This document shows, piece after piece, positions 16,346-25,761 of a stretch of 64,000 bases of DNA (positions are counted from its first letter, which is position 1; every line of letters starts with the position of its first letter). The translations under genes were made by a program, and so were the position numbers. The stretch comes from Thermosynechococcaceae cyanobacterium Okahandja. Its GTDB lineage: Bacteria > Cyanobacteriota > Cyanobacteriia > Thermosynechococcales > Thermosynechococcaceae. Where the stretch lies: the NCBI GenBank assembly GCA_041530395.1, contig CP136945.1:1240001-1304000 (forward strand). Direction: 5' to 3'. The notes beneath the pieces were generated by a model. The model did no database searches. It saw nothing but the letters and a program-made list of their open reading frames with translations, and was not told the origin of the DNA.

Positions 16346-16783
16346 TCAGCGGAACTCTTGGGCCATAATGTCCTGACCGTTCCAGTGTTGCATAATGCTG
16401 GTTAACTTGGCCACAAAGGGGTCGGTGTCCACGCTGGGGTGAAATTCGCTAATGGCGGGATCCGGCTGTGAAGCGGTCACCGGTTCTGGCTCTGGGGTGA
16501 GGGCAGGCAGAGGGTGGCAAATAATTGCTTCAAATTCGCTATTAAAGTGATAAATCGGCTGCTCCCGCCGCTGCCAGAGTTCTAAAATTTGCTCCACAGA
16601 AATGGCTTTGTAGCGACCTAGGTACAGGGCTTCGATGAGGGCAAGGCGAATCCAGCGGGGGGGGAAATGGCGCAGCCAGCGATCAAGGATGGCCTCGACA
16701 GAGGCACCATCAAGATCAAAGCCGTACTGACGCAGCAGGCGATCAGCAACTTGAATCGCGGCATTATTGCCAATGTGTGCCAT
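16346..16783 (-). CDS. Conserved cyanobacterial hypothetical protein
   Basis: 145 residues. The first 85 are helical and well conserved in style (ADRLLRQYGFDLDG, WLRHFPPRWIRLALIEALYL, ISVEQILELWQRREQP, HFNSEFEAII); a Pro/Glu-rich linker and a short C-terminal helix (FVAKLTSIMQHW) follow. No signal or membrane segment. I recognise it only as a cyanobacterium-restricted protein of unknown role. Confidence 0.65.
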   Translation of the reverse strand: MAHIGNNAAIQVADRLLRQYGFDLDGASVEAILDRWLRHFPPRWIRLALIEALYLGRYKAISVEQILELWQRREQPIYHFNSEFEAIICHPLPALTPEPEPVTASQPDPAISEFHPSVDTDPFVAKLTSIMQHWNGQDIMAQEFR

Positions 16784-16924
16784 TTGCTAGGGGTACTTTT
16801 TCGCGCCATGGTGTCTCTATATTGCCACAACTTTCCTGCGCTGGCAGCGGGAGACGACTCAACCCTGATATGGTAGAAAAGCGACTTCTTTGGCACTCTT
16901 TGCCCAATTTCCCAGTGTTTAGGT

Positions 16925-17758
16925 ATGGTTACCGTTCACCCTTCTGAACTTCTTCTTGAGGATCGTCCCCTCACCATTGCCGGACGTTCATTTCGCTCCC
17001 GCCTAATGACGGGGACGGGGAAGTATCGTTCGATTGCCGACCTACAAGCCAGTGTGGCTGCCAGTCAGTGCGACATTGTCACGGTGGCGGTGCGACGGGT
17101 ACAGACCAATGCTCCGGGGCATGAGGGCTTGGTGGATGCCCTCGACTGGCAAAAAATTTGGTTACTCCCCAACACGGCGGGGTGTCAAACCGCTGAAGAG
17201 GCGGTTCGGGTGGCGCGGCTGGGGCGGGAGATGGCCAAGCTCTTGGGACAAGAGGACAACAATTTCGTCAAGCTTGAGGTCATTCCTGACCCCAAGTATC
17301 TGCTGCCGGATCCCTTTGGCACCCTCGTAGCGGCGGAGCAACTGGTCAAGGAGGGCTTTGCGGTTTTGCCCTACATCAATGCAGATCCCCTCTTAGCCAA
17401 GCGCCTGGAAGAGGTGGGCTGTGCCACGGTCATGCCCCTTGCCTCGCCCATTGGTTCGGGTCAGGGCTTGCGCAATGCCGCCAATATTCAAATTATTATT
17501 GACCAAGCGCGGGTACCCGTGGTGGTGGATGCCGGGATTGGTACCCCCAGCGAAGCGGCGGCGGCGATGGAACTGGGGGCCGATGCCCTCCTCATTAACA
17601 CGGCGATCGCCCAGGCAGGCGATGCCCCCGCTATGGCACGGGCAATGGCTCTGGCAACCATGGCCGGTCGGTTAGCCTACCTAGCCGGACGCATTCCCGT
17701 TAAACCCTATGCCAGTGCTAGCTCCCCCAGCAGCGGCACGATTACTGCTGCCCCGTGA
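16925..17758 (+). CDS. thiG: Thiazole synthase ThiG
   Basis: 277 residues, TIM barrel. Motifs: [12 protein letters not shown] at the start, [10 protein letters not shown] with the Lys that forms an imine with deoxyxylulose phosphate, [13 protein letters not shown], and [20 protein letters not shown] with the phosphate-binding loop. It makes the thiazole phosphate of thiamine. In many cyanobacteria thiG is fused to thiO; here thiO is a separate gene at 51402. No TPP riboswitch consensus was seen upstream. Its stop overlaps the next start. Confidence 0.95.
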   Translation: MVTVHPSELLLEDRPLTIAGRSFRSRLMTGTGKYRSIADLQASVAASQCDIVTVAVRRVQTNAPGHEGLVDALDWQKIWLLPNTAGCQTAEEAVRVARLGREMAKLLGQEDNNFVKLEVIPDPKYLLPDPFGTLVAAEQLVKEGFAVLPYINADPLLAKRLEEVGCATVMPLASPIGSGQGLRNAANIQIIIDQARVPVVVDAGIGTPSEAAAAMELGADALLINTAIAQAGDAPAMARAMALATMAGRLAYLAGRIPVKPYASASSPSSGTITAAP

Positions 17759-18921
17759 TGATGGCTCTCTCTGCCCTTGGGGTTATTCTTGGCCTCCTCA
17801 GCCTTGCGGGTGGGGGGTTCTACCTTGTGGCCGCCCTGCTCACCCTCCAGTTTTTTGGCCGATCACGCCCCCAACCCCTTGATCCAGCGCCGGGCATCTC
17901 GCTACTGGTGCCCGTGTGTGGCCTCGATGCCGGTGCATGGCAAAACTGGTCATCCCTGTGTCAGCAGGATTACCCCAACTACGAAGTGATTTTTGGTGTC
18001 CAAGACTTGCGGGATCCGGCCTTACCCGTCCTCAAGGAACTCTGCCAAACCTTTCCCGATCGCGCCCGCTGGTACTTCTGCGATGAGATCCGCGGCATTA
18101 ACCGCAAAATGAGCAACCTGTCGCAATTGTTCCCCCATGCCCACCACGATGTCATCGTGCTGGCAGACAGTGACGTGCGGGTGACCCCCGGCTACCTGCG
18201 CGAGATTACCGCCCCCTTGGCCGACCCGTGCATTGGTGTGGTGACCTGTGGCTACGTTGACCATGCGCCCAAACGTTTAGGGGCAGCCTTTTTGGCCATG
18301 GGCCGCTGCATTGACTTTATCCCCAGTGTCCTGATTGCCCGCTGGTTAGACAAGGGTCTGCGGTTTGCCATTGGCCCAACAGTCGTGTTGCGGCGGCAGG
18401 TGATTGAAAAGATTGGCGGCCTAGAGATTGCCCTCAACCGAATTGGCGATGACTACCGTTTGGGCTACACCGCTTGGCAAGTGGGCTATCGGGTGGAACT
18501 TTCCACCTACGTTCTGGACAATGACTGTAGCGATGAATCGTTCCTCAAGGCCGTCCAACGAGAATTGCGCTGGTGCCGCACCATTCGCTCGAATCGCGGC
18601 AATCAGTACTTTGGCATGGTATTTAGCTTTGGTGCCGTTTATAGTGCCCTGCTCTGGGGGCTGCTGCCCAATCCATGGACGTTGAGCTTCTTCTTGGGGA
18701 TCCAAGGGATCCGTTGGCTACAGGCAATCGTGAGTATGTGCCTAATGGGAGTGCCGCGCCTGCTGCTGTGGCTGTGGCTACTGCCGCTGCGGGATGCGAT
18801 GAATTTACTCATTTGGCTGCTGGGCTGTTTTGGCAACCGGATTTATTGGCGGGGACGCTGGTTGCAGGTGCATCCCCATGGTCAATTACAAGAAATTGTT
18901 AAGAACCCTCAGGGTGAGTAA
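17755..18921 (+). CDS. Ceramide glucosyltransferase-like / HpnI-type glycosyltransferase
   Basis: 388 residues. One N-terminal membrane helix, a GT-A domain with ISLLVPVCG, the DxD-type [17 protein letters not shown] and the processive-type QRELRWCRT motif, then several C-terminal membrane helices. This order is that of GT21/GT2 ceramide glucosyltransferases and of HpnI, which adds N-acetylglucosamine to hopanoid side chains. The acceptor in cyanobacteria (lipid or hopanoid) is not determined by the sequence. GTG start at 17755 overlaps the thiG stop; ATG 17758 is an alternative. Confidence 0.82.
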   Translation: MMMALSALGVILGLLSLAGGGFYLVAALLTLQFFGRSRPQPLDPAPGISLLVPVCGLDAGAWQNWSSLCQQDYPNYEVIFGVQDLRDPALPVLKELCQTFPDRARWYFCDEIRGINRKMSNLSQLFPHAHHDVIVLADSDVRVTPGYLREITAPLADPCIGVVTCGYVDHAPKRLGAAFLAMGRCIDFIPSVLIARWLDKGLRFAIGPTVVLRRQVIEKIGGLEIALNRIGDDYRLGYTAWQVGYRVELSTYVLDNDCSDESFLKAVQRELRWCRTIRSNRGNQYFGMVFSFGAVYSALLWGLLPNPWTLSFFLGIQGIRWLQAIVSMCLMGVPRLLLWLWLLPLRDAMNLLIWLLGCFGNRIYWRGRWLQVHPHGQLQEIVKNPQGE

Positions 18922-18973
18922 AGTTTGCTTGCTAGAATAGCTCCACTGTAACAATTGATTGAGGTTTGTTTCG

Positions 18974-19144
18974 ATGCCGTACACCACTGAGGAGGGCGGT
19001 CGCCTAAATAATTTTGCCGTTGAGCCAAAGGTGTATCAAGCTCAGCCGTGGACAGCCCAGCAGAAGGTACGCGCTGCCCTGTTAGTGGCGGGGGGGCTGG
19101 TATTAGTGGCCGGCTTGATGGCGATCGCCGTAGGAGTGAGCTAA
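18974..19144 (+). CDS. ssl1498-family light-harvesting-like protein
   Basis: 56 residues from ATG 18974. Starts MPYTTEEGGRLNNFAVEPK, followed by YQAQPW and one C-terminal membrane helix (ALLVAGGLVLVAGLMAIAVGV). This is the small cyanobacterial protein family named after ssl1498, annotated as light-harvesting-like. Such proteins lie in the thylakoid membrane; the specific role is not settled. tsaB follows closely. Confidence 0.85.
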   Translation: MPYTTEEGGRLNNFAVEPKVYQAQPWTAQQKVRAALLVAGGLVLVAGLMAIAVGVS

Positions 19145-19154
19145 GCTGCTGTGC

Positions 19155-19763
19155 TTGGGGTTTGATACCACGGATGCCACCCTCGTAGCGGGGCTGTACG
19201 ATCTGGGCGCGGCAAAGGTCATCCGTCTCAAGACGTGGAACCTAGGACGGCAACTGGCCACAGACCTGCATCCCTGTTTAGACACCCTGATGGCAGGGTA
19301 CCCATGGACGGATTTGGGGGCGATCGCCGTCGGTTGTGGCCCCGGCAGTTTTACCGGCACCCGCTTAGGGGTAGTCACGGCTCGCACCTTAGCGCAGCAG
19401 TTGGCCGTGCCCCTCTTGGGTCTCTCGAGCTTGGGGGTGATAGCGTGGCACCATCGTCACTGCTTGAGTGCCATGGATGGTGTCGTCTCCCGACCTGCCC
19501 AGCAGGGGCACCAGTATCTTGGCATTTATCGCTATCAGGAGAACCGCTTAAGAGCCGTCTGGGGCGATCGCCTCGTCAGCGACAGCGAAGCCACAGAGCA
19601 ACTGGCCACATGGTCAGAACCCTATTGCCTGTTGAGTGCCCCCCTACCGGAAGACTACGGCCTTGCCCTGCTCACATGGGCAGCCCAGCAGTGGCAAGAT
19701 ACACTAAGGTCAGGGGATACGCCTCCCCACTGGTCTAGTGTGGTGCCCCTCTATGGCAAATAA
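19155..19763 (+). CDS. tsaB: tRNA threonylcarbamoyladenosine biosynthesis protein TsaB
   Basis: 202 residues from the conventional TTG at 19155. ASKHA-fold start GFDTTDATLVAGLYD and the family signature VGCGPGSFTGTRLGVVTARTLAQ. TsaB partners TsaD and TsaE in making t6A37 of ANN-decoding tRNAs. The TTG would remove the first beta strand residues (KLLC): the frame is open back to 19140 after a TGA, and a GGAG (19133-19136) is correctly spaced for a CTG at 19146, giving LLCLGFDTTD, like the usual MLxLxxDTS start. Overlaps the next gene by 11 nt. Confidence 0.88.
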   Translation: MGFDTTDATLVAGLYDLGAAKVIRLKTWNLGRQLATDLHPCLDTLMAGYPWTDLGAIAVGCGPGSFTGTRLGVVTARTLAQQLAVPLLGLSSLGVIAWHHRHCLSAMDGVVSRPAQQGHQYLGIYRYQENRLRAVWGDRLVSDSEATEQLATWSEPYCLLSAPLPEDYGLALLTWAAQQWQDTLRSGDTPPHWSSVVPLYGK

Positions 19764-21210
19764 TTGGGAACTGAATCGCTTCCTCGACACCCTGCGGTTC
19801 TTTCAAACCCTACCCTTTGTCGGCAGTCTGGAGCCACTGCGTCCCATGCTTGCCCCCCTGCTCCCCGACCTTTTTGCCCCCCCCGCCTACCGCGGCAGTG
19901 GTTTGGTCATTGTTACCGGCGCTACCGGAAAAACCGGTCAAGCGGTTGTCAATACCCTCTTGGCTCAGGGGTATGCGGTGCGTGCCCTTGTGCGTAATGC
20001 GGCAAAAGCTGCGCAGGTCTTGGCGCCTAGCCCCCATCTCGAGCTGGTGGTAGCTGACATCACCCAGTCCCTGCCAGCAGAACTCATGCTCGGCAGTCGC
20101 GCGGTTATTCACTGCGTTGGCACCATTGTGCAGCCCAACCCCAATGCTCCACCCCCCGGTCTCGAAATTGTCGGGGATAGCCCTGAAGCCGTGGAGTTTA
20201 ACGGTATGGGTCACCTGCTGGAGCGGGCGCAGCCCTATTTTCAGCAGCAGCCCCAGACCTACCCCCTCTTTGACTATCGCTATCCCACACCACCCCTCAA
20301 GGAGGTATGGGGTGCCCTCGACGATGTGGTGATGGGGGGAGTCAGTGCCAGCCAGTTTTACCTGAAGGAGCACAGTGCCCTCTTTACTGGCACCGTTTCC
20401 ACTGCCAATTCCGGTGGCTTTGTTTCCATTCGCACCCGCAACCTTGCCCCTCCCCTCAACCTGCAGGGCTATACGGGTCTGCAACTGCGCCTGCGGGGGG
20501 ATGGCCAGCGCTATAAATGTTTTCTGCGCAGTGATCCCGCTTGGGACGGCATTGGCTATGCTATCTCCTTTGACACGGTGGCGGATCAGTGGATCACCGT
20601 GGAACTGCCCTTTAGCCACTTTATTCCGGTACTGCGGGCGCGCACGGCGAGTGATGCCCCACCCCTAAACCTAGGGCAAATCTATTCCCTGCAATTGATG
20701 CTCAGTAAGTTTGAGTACGATGGTGCCCTTAACCCCCACTTCCGGGCGGGCACCTTTAGCCTTGAGGTGGAATCCATTCAGGCCTACGGCGGCTCCCCCT
20801 TGCCCCGCATCATTATGGTTAGCTCAGCAGGGGTAACGCGGCCAGGGCGCAGCGATCTGGGGAGTCAACGGCAGCCGCTTGCGGTCGAGTATAACGAGCA
20901 ACTGGGGGGCATCCTCACTTGGAAATTGGCCGCGGAAAATATGCTGCGCCAGAGTGGCGTACCCTACACCATTGTCCGCCCCTGTGGTTTAACGGATCAG
21001 TCGGGGGGCCAACAATTACGCCTTGGCCATGGGGATACACTAACGGGGCAACTGAGTCGTGCCGATTTAGCGGCATTCTTGGCCGCACTGTTGAACCTGC
21101 CCACCGCCTGCTACCGAACGTTAGAGGTGGTCGCCACAGATCAGCGGGCACCTGACCTCCCCGCTTGGTCGGCCTCCCTTGCTCAACTCCCCAGCGATCG
21201 CCCCGGTTAA
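19753..21210 (+). CDS. SDR/CIA30 fusion protein (NAD(P)-binding with inserted CIA30 domain)
   Basis: 485 residues from ATG 19753. Rossmann start at about residues 50-70 (LVIVTGATGKTGQAVVNTLL); a CIA30-type galactose-binding-like domain in the middle (VWGALDDVVMGGVSASQFYL ... GFVSIRTRN ... GYTGLQLRLRGDGQRYK); then the NAD-binding fold resumes (RIIMVSSAGVTRPGR, SGVPYTIVRPCGLTD). CIA30/NDUFAF1 proteins assist respiratory complex I assembly in mitochondria; the cyanobacterial form may act on NDH-1 or another photosynthetic complex (inference). Overlaps tsaB. Confidence 0.8.
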   Translation: MANNWELNRFLDTLRFFQTLPFVGSLEPLRPMLAPLLPDLFAPPAYRGSGLVIVTGATGKTGQAVVNTLLAQGYAVRALVRNAAKAAQVLAPSPHLELVVADITQSLPAELMLGSRAVIHCVGTIVQPNPNAPPPGLEIVGDSPEAVEFNGMGHLLERAQPYFQQQPQTYPLFDYRYPTPPLKEVWGALDDVVMGGVSASQFYLKEHSALFTGTVSTANSGGFVSIRTRNLAPPLNLQGYTGLQLRLRGDGQRYKCFLRSDPAWDGIGYAISFDTVADQWITVELPFSHFIPVLRARTASDAPPLNLGQIYSLQLMLSKFEYDGALNPHFRAGTFSLEVESIQAYGGSPLPRIIMVSSAGVTRPGRSDLGSQRQPLAVEYNEQLGGILTWKLAAENMLRQSGVPYTIVRPCGLTDQSGGQQLRLGHGDTLTGQLSRADLAAFLAALLNLPTACYRTLEVVATDQRAPDLPAWSASLAQLPSDRPG

Positions 21211-21213
21211 GCT

Positions 21214-22473
21214 ATGATTCGCTTCCTCCATGTTGCCGATGTGCATCTTGGTTTTAACAAGTATCGTCAAGAGAATCCTAGCCGCAGTCTAGATTTTTTT
21301 AGAGCCTTTGACGATGCCATTGACCGCTATGCACTACAGGAGGCGGTGGATTTTGTTTTAATTGCGGGTGACTTGTTTGAAGAGCGGCTCATTACGCCGG
21401 GGGTGCTCAACCAAGCGGAGCACGTCCTCGAAAAGCTCAAGGCGGCGAGTATTCCGGTGCTGGCCATTGAGGGCAACCATGACAACTGCCCCTACGGCGT
21501 GAAAACTAATTGGCTGCGGTACCTCTGCGAACGGGAGTATCTTTACCTGCTGGAACCGGATGAACAGGGGCACCTGCAACCATGGGATGACACAGTCGCG
21601 CGGGGGGGCTACATGGATTTACCCTGTGGTGTGCGCGTTATTGGTTCCCAATGGTATGGTGCCAGTGCCCCGCAGGCCATTGAACACTTGGCTGAGCAAA
21701 TTCAAGCCCTGCCGCCGCCCGCCGGAACCACCATTATGCTCTTTCACCACGGTCTTGAAGGCCAGATTGCCCGCTATCAAGGGGCGCTACGTTACAGGGA
21801 TCTCCTGCCCCTGCGCCAAGCGGGGGTGGACTATTTGGCCCTCGGGCATATCCACCGGTTTTACGCCGTTGAAAATTGGATTTTTAACCCCGGCTCCGTG
21901 GAAGCAAACTCCATTGCTGAAAATCAGGCCCAAACCCCCCGCGGCGTGCTCTTGGTTACCCTAGACCATGGCCAAATCACCGCAGAATTAAAGCGAGACT
22001 ACTGGCAACGGCCTATGCACCGCTATCGCTTGCAGCTAACGCCAGCGGACACCATCCCTAAGGTGGAGGAGCGCCTCTTGACCTTAGTCGCCGAACACCC
22101 GTCCGTCTTTCCAGAGGCGATTGTGGAAGTGCGCCTAGAGGGGAATGTGGGCTTTGACCGCAGTGACTTGGGGGTGCGATCGCTCCAGCAGCAGTTGCAG
22201 GCGCAATCGGGGGCGTTTATTTTCCGGCTTGTGTTTGCCGCTGACCCGTTGAATTATCAGAGCTACCAGGGGGAGCAAGAGGACATCCCCGAGCGGGTTA
22301 CGATTGAGGAGCAGGTCTTTGCGGATCTGCTGGCCAGTGTGGCAGAGTACCGCGAGCAGGCCGAACCCCTCGCCAGGGAACTTATGCATCTCAAAGCCGC
22401 CCTGCTTGAGAACAGCCGTAGTATCGATGACCTGTACGATCGCCTCGGCAGCGTCCTTGATCCTCAACCCTAG
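21214..22473 (+). CDS. SbcD/YhaO-like DNA repair exonuclease (metallophosphoesterase)
   Basis: 419 residues. Calcineurin-like motifs: FLHVADVHLGFNKY (Asp9, His11), IAGDLFEE, AIEGNHDNC, MLFHHGLEG, ALGHIHRFY. The C-terminal half is helical. SbcD/Mre11-type enzymes cut DNA ends together with an SbcC/Rad50 ATPase; no such gene is next door here. Follows the SDR/CIA30 gene after 3 nt and overlaps the convergent gene by 4 nt. Confidence 0.85.
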   Translation: MIRFLHVADVHLGFNKYRQENPSRSLDFFRAFDDAIDRYALQEAVDFVLIAGDLFEERLITPGVLNQAEHVLEKLKAASIPVLAIEGNHDNCPYGVKTNWLRYLCEREYLYLLEPDEQGHLQPWDDTVARGGYMDLPCGVRVIGSQWYGASAPQAIEHLAEQIQALPPPAGTTIMLFHHGLEGQIARYQGALRYRDLLPLRQAGVDYLALGHIHRFYAVENWIFNPGSVEANSIAENQAQTPRGVLLVTLDHGQITAELKRDYWQRPMHRYRLQLTPADTIPKVEERLLTLVAEHPSVFPEAIVEVRLEGNVGFDRSDLGVRSLQQQLQAQSGAFIFRLVFAADPLNYQSYQGEQEDIPERVTIEEQVFADLLASVAEYREQAEPLARELMHLKAALLENSRSIDDLYDRLGSVLDPQP

Positions 22474-23201
22474 GGTTGCGGTGGCAACGTTATGACCGGT
22501 TCATTAACCAACTGGGGTAATTGCACCGCTGGGGATTGGAGTAAGGCTTGCCATTTTTGTTTCAGGGCAGCATCCTGTGGTTGGGCAAGGCGTTGCTGCA
22601 CCAGTTGATTGAGGGCATCGTACCAGTACCCCGCCGCCGCAAAGGCGGTCGCCGCATCGGTCGCTGCTGCAAGATCCCGCTGTTGCTCTGGGCTAGGTGC
22701 CACAGGACGCAGCCAGCTTGTTGTTTTCACGGCGGTGGTGCCGTTACTACAGAGCAGCGTCAGTTGCCATTGGTAGTCCACCCCGTTGTTAAGGGATACA
22801 TTCCGCAGCGGCCAGCCAATAATGCCCGCGGTTGTGGGGGCCGGACGTTGCTGGGTGTATAGTTCTGTCCCTTGAGCATCAAGAAGCGTCAGGGTTAAGA
22901 TCGCGCCGGTATTGGCGGGAACATAGCTATAGAGGGTGGGGGCGGCGGTACTACTGAGGCCATTATTATCCTTGGGCACCAGTGCCACGACGGTTTGCTG
23001 GGGGTTAACAATGCAACTGTCGGTACCACCGGTACTTTCGCGCAGCAGCATCGGTCGGGCAATGCGGGTGGCGGCTCCTTCGCGGTTACCGGGTTTGCCA
23101 ATGTTAGCCGGGGGACGGTAATTCGCCCACGAGGCTTGGGCGATCGCCCCCATGAGAAGAATCGCCACGCTCAGGGGCAAGGTAATCAGCTTTAAGGTCA
23201 T
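22470..23201 (-). CDS. DUF928-family secreted protein
   Basis: 243 residues. Signal peptide (LPLSVAILLMGAIAQASWA), then the family pattern with VVALVPKDNNG, TLYSYVP, IIGWPLRNVSLNNGVDYQW and WLRPVAPS, and a helical C-terminal part (AAAGYWYDALNQLVQQRLA). DUF928 is common in cyanobacteria, often near CHAT or adhesin-like genes; its function is not known. Followed upstream by the serine protease gene on the same strand. Confidence 0.8.
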   Translation of the reverse strand: MTLKLITLPLSVAILLMGAIAQASWANYRPPANIGKPGNREGAATRIARPMLLRESTGGTDSCIVNPQQTVVALVPKDNNGLSSTAAPTLYSYVPANTGAILTLTLLDAQGTELYTQQRPAPTTAGIIGWPLRNVSLNNGVDYQWQLTLLCSNGTTAVKTTSWLRPVAPSPEQQRDLAAATDAATAFAAAGYWYDALNQLVQQRLAQPQDAALKQKWQALLQSPAVQLPQLVNEPVITLPPQP

Positions 23202-23256
23202 AGAGACTCATCCTCAACAACAACAGCATCCACTGATTCAGTAACTAGCAGGGACA

Positions 23257-24159
23257 CTAGAAGCCAAAAATGCCGCGTATGACCCCCACGCCCGTGTTCA
23301 CCGTATTCAGAATGGAATTAATATTCTCAATCCGATCGCGGCTGTCGGGTTGACTGGGCGGCGTCACCACCACGGGGGTACTGGCATCGGCAATGGCTTG
23401 GTTATCTACCTGTAGAGATAAGAACAAGCCAGCGGCGGGGGCGCTCGTCAAAAACGTGTTGATGGGGATGGCATAGTTAAATCCCGGCTTAATCAGGCTG
23501 GCAATACTGGAGGCCGCCTCAGGGCTTAACCCTTGGCGCTCAAGGGTGCGCGGATCTTCGGTATCCCCGAGGCCGTGCACCGCCACAACCCGACCCGCAC
23601 TATCGAGGACCGGCCCACCGCTCATCCCCCGCCGCGTCACGTTGGTATAAATCATTTTGTAGCCGTCAATGGGTTCAATTAAAAAGCCGGAAATACGGCC
23701 ATCGGTAAACTGGCGGACCAGTTGACCACTACCCCCGGGCTGCGGCCAGCCTGAAATAAAGACCTGCGACCCTTCTTTGGCAAAATCAGAGTTTGTTAGG
23801 GTGGCAATCTCGTAGGTGCGATCGCTCGTAAACTCTAAAACCGCCAGATCGCTGTTGGGTAAGAACTTGATTGTTTTGAAGTCGATGGCATAGGCCTGCT
23901 GATCAACAGGAATGACCCGATAGTTATCTTTGCGACTGACCACGTGTTTGGCCGTCAGGACATAGTAGGTGGAACCGGAGCGGGAAATAATTGCACCCGA
24001 GCCGTGGGAGTCTTTGCCCACAATCAATACCGTAATGTTGCGGGCAATATCGTTAATGCGCTCTCCCGTTAAAGGTTGCGCTTGCGCCCAAGCCGGTAGG
24101 GGCGCCACTAGCACACTCACCGCCGCGATCGCACTCATGCTAACTCGTAGATACCCCAT
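23257..24159 (-). CDS. Secreted trypsin-like serine protease
   Basis: 300 residues. Signal peptide (AIAAVSVLVAPLPAWAQA). Catalytic triad in order: TAKHVV (His), NSDLAVLEF (Asp), RRGMSGGPVLD (Ser in GxSGGP). No PDZ domain, so not a full HtrA/Deg protein. It should act in the periplasm or outside. Neighbouring DUF928 protein on the same strand, 55 nt apart, may share a transcript. Confidence 0.85.
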   Translation of the reverse strand: MGYLRVSMSAIAAVSVLVAPLPAWAQAQPLTGERINDIARNITVLIVGKDSHGSGAIISRSGSTYYVLTAKHVVSRKDNYRVIPVDQQAYAIDFKTIKFLPNSDLAVLEFTSDRTYEIATLTNSDFAKEGSQVFISGWPQPGGSGQLVRQFTDGRISGFLIEPIDGYKMIYTNVTRRGMSGGPVLDSAGRVVAVHGLGDTEDPRTLERQGLSPEAASSIASLIKPGFNYAIPINTFLTSAPAAGLFLSLQVDNQAIADASTPVVVTPPSQPDSRDRIENINSILNTVNTGVGVIRGIFGF

Positions 24160-24256
24160 AACCTAACTCGCCAAACCACAACGTTAGGACGATTCTATAC
24201 GGCCAGCAGTTCCCTTGCCGTGACGGCGATCAATATCCTGTGGTTAGAGTTGGCAG

Positions 24257-24937
24257 TCAACCCAGCCGATGTCCAAAAATAGCGGTGCCAATCCGCACCA
24301 TGGTTGCACCGGCCTGAACCGCAAGGGCATAGTCTTGGGTCATGCCCATGGAGTACTCCTGCCATTGCAAATGCTGCCACGCCTTGGTACTTAAGGTGTC
24401 TCCCCACTGCCGCAACTCTTGGAAGACTCGCAGTTGCTCTGGTGGCGGTAAGCCTAGGGGTAAGATGGTCATTAACCCATGACACCGTAAGTGGGCAAGC
24501 TGATCTAATTGGGGTAGGGCCATCTCTAAGTGCGATCGCTCCCAACCGTATTTTTGGGGATCGGGGCGCAGTTTCACCTGTAGCAAACAGCGGGGCGATG
24601 CCTGTCCCGTTTCCCCTAGGAGGGTATCGATACGTTCGGCCAGCTTGAGGCGATCCACGGTATGAATCCAGTCAAAGAGGCTGAGGGCTTGACGAACTTT
24701 ATTGGTTTGCAGATGACCAATGAGGTGCCAACTAATATCCTCTAAATCTGCTAATTCTTGCCGCTTTTGCTGGGCTTCCTGAACCCGGCTTTCGCCAAAA
24801 TCGCGAATTCCAGCTTCGTAAGCAGCGCGCATCGCAGCGACGGGCACGTACTTACTGACGGCAATCAGGCGGGTGGTCGGCGGCAGACTTGCTTTGAGGC
24901 GGTGGACGCGATCGCGAATGTCGAGAGCAGATAACAC
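24257..24937 (-). CDS. YggS/PipY-family pyridoxal phosphate-binding protein
   Basis: 226 residues, GTG start. Fold-type III PLP barrel: LIAVSKYVP (PLP Lys29), FGESRVQEAQQK, WHLIGHLQTNKV, HTVDRL, GLMTI and SMGMTQDYALAVQAGATMVRIGTAIFG. These proteins regulate PLP and amino-acid homeostasis. In cyanobacteria the gene (pipY) often follows pipX; no pipX is seen here. Confidence 0.9.
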   Translation of the reverse strand: MLSALDIRDRVHRLKASLPPTTRLIAVSKYVPVAAMRAAYEAGIRDFGESRVQEAQQKRQELADLEDISWHLIGHLQTNKVRQALSLFDWIHTVDRLKLAERIDTLLGETGQASPRCLLQVKLRPDPQKYGWERSHLEMALPQLDQLAHLRCHGLMTILPLGLPPPEQLRVFQELRQWGDTLSTKAWQHLQWQEYSMGMTQDYALAVQAGATMVRIGTAIFGHRLG

Positions 24938-24955
24938 AATGCTATCTATCAGCCG

Positions 24956-25615
24956 TTAAAAAAAGGTTTTCTCGGGTTCATTAGCCGCCCGCTGTTGCAG
25001 CCATGCCTGACGGTAGGTGAGTTCCAGTTCATTGCCTGTGCGGCGAAAAATTTGCGCCTGCTGTAACAACAGTGCCTGAAACAGCCGCTGAAAGGCCAAG
25101 GCAATAATGGCCACCACCAAGCCAGAAGCCGTGCTAATGAGCGCTTCGCTGATGCCTAGACCCACCCCCATGGTGGCGGGGGTGCCAATATCCCCCAGAC
25201 GGATCGAACTCAGGGCGCTAATTAAGCCCAAGACGGTACCCAACAGCCCTAACAGCGGTGCCATGGTAATCGTTGCTTCCAGCACCTTTTCGCCCCGCCG
25301 CATGGCGCTGAGTTCTTCATCGGCGGCTGCCTCAAGGGCAAGGCGGAAAATTTCGGGATTCGTGTCAATGAGTTGCAGCGGCGTATAAAGAAAACGACCA
25401 ATGGGTTGATCGCAGGCATTGGCGGCCAGTTCTGTGGCCTCTTGCCAGTCATGCCGCGCCGCATCCAAAATCTGCTCTGCCAGTTTCGTTTCCCCCCGCA
25501 GGACAATACTCCAAAACCACAGTCGCTCGAAAATGGTGCCCAAGGTCAAGATCGAGAGAATGAGTAGTGGCCACATCGCCAAGCCACCGCGGTTAAAAAT
25601 TTCAGCAATGTTCAC
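24956..25615 (-). CDS. MotA/TolQ/ExbB proton channel family protein
   Basis: 219 residues, GTG start. Three membrane helices (AMWPLLILSILTLGTIFERLWFW; MAPLLGLLGTVLGLISAL; GLGISEALISTASGLVVAIIALAF) with the family motif around LLGTVLG. ExbB/TolQ channels couple the proton gradient to outer-membrane transport or envelope integrity through an ExbD/TolR partner. No ExbD gene is adjacent. 18 nt from the YggS-like gene on the same strand. Confidence 0.88.
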   Translation of the reverse strand: MNIAEIFNRGGLAMWPLLILSILTLGTIFERLWFWSIVLRGETKLAEQILDAARHDWQEATELAANACDQPIGRFLYTPLQLIDTNPEIFRLALEAAADEELSAMRRGEKVLEATITMAPLLGLLGTVLGLISALSSIRLGDIGTPATMGVGLGISEALISTASGLVVAIIALAFQRLFQALLLQQAQIFRRTGNELELTYRQAWLQQRAANEPEKTFF

Positions 25616-25761
25616 GATCAGTTCCCTGCCAAGTGCGTCCGAGGTTTACATTAGCAAAATATTGTTTATCAAGGGAGCAGCCCCCCACGCAACGGCTCAT
25701 CCCAGAGGTTGGACTGCGCTTGGCAAAGGACTGTTCCCTAGGGTGTACGCCACGGACTGAC

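Noticed and set aside
16784-16924. TPP riboswitch upstream of thiG
   Set aside because: No CTGAGA or ACC-TGATCTGGATAATGCC-like elements; the same holds upstream of thiO.
25616-25761. 6S or SRP RNA gene
   Set aside because: The region is GC-rich with stems, but I could not match the conserved parts of either RNA.
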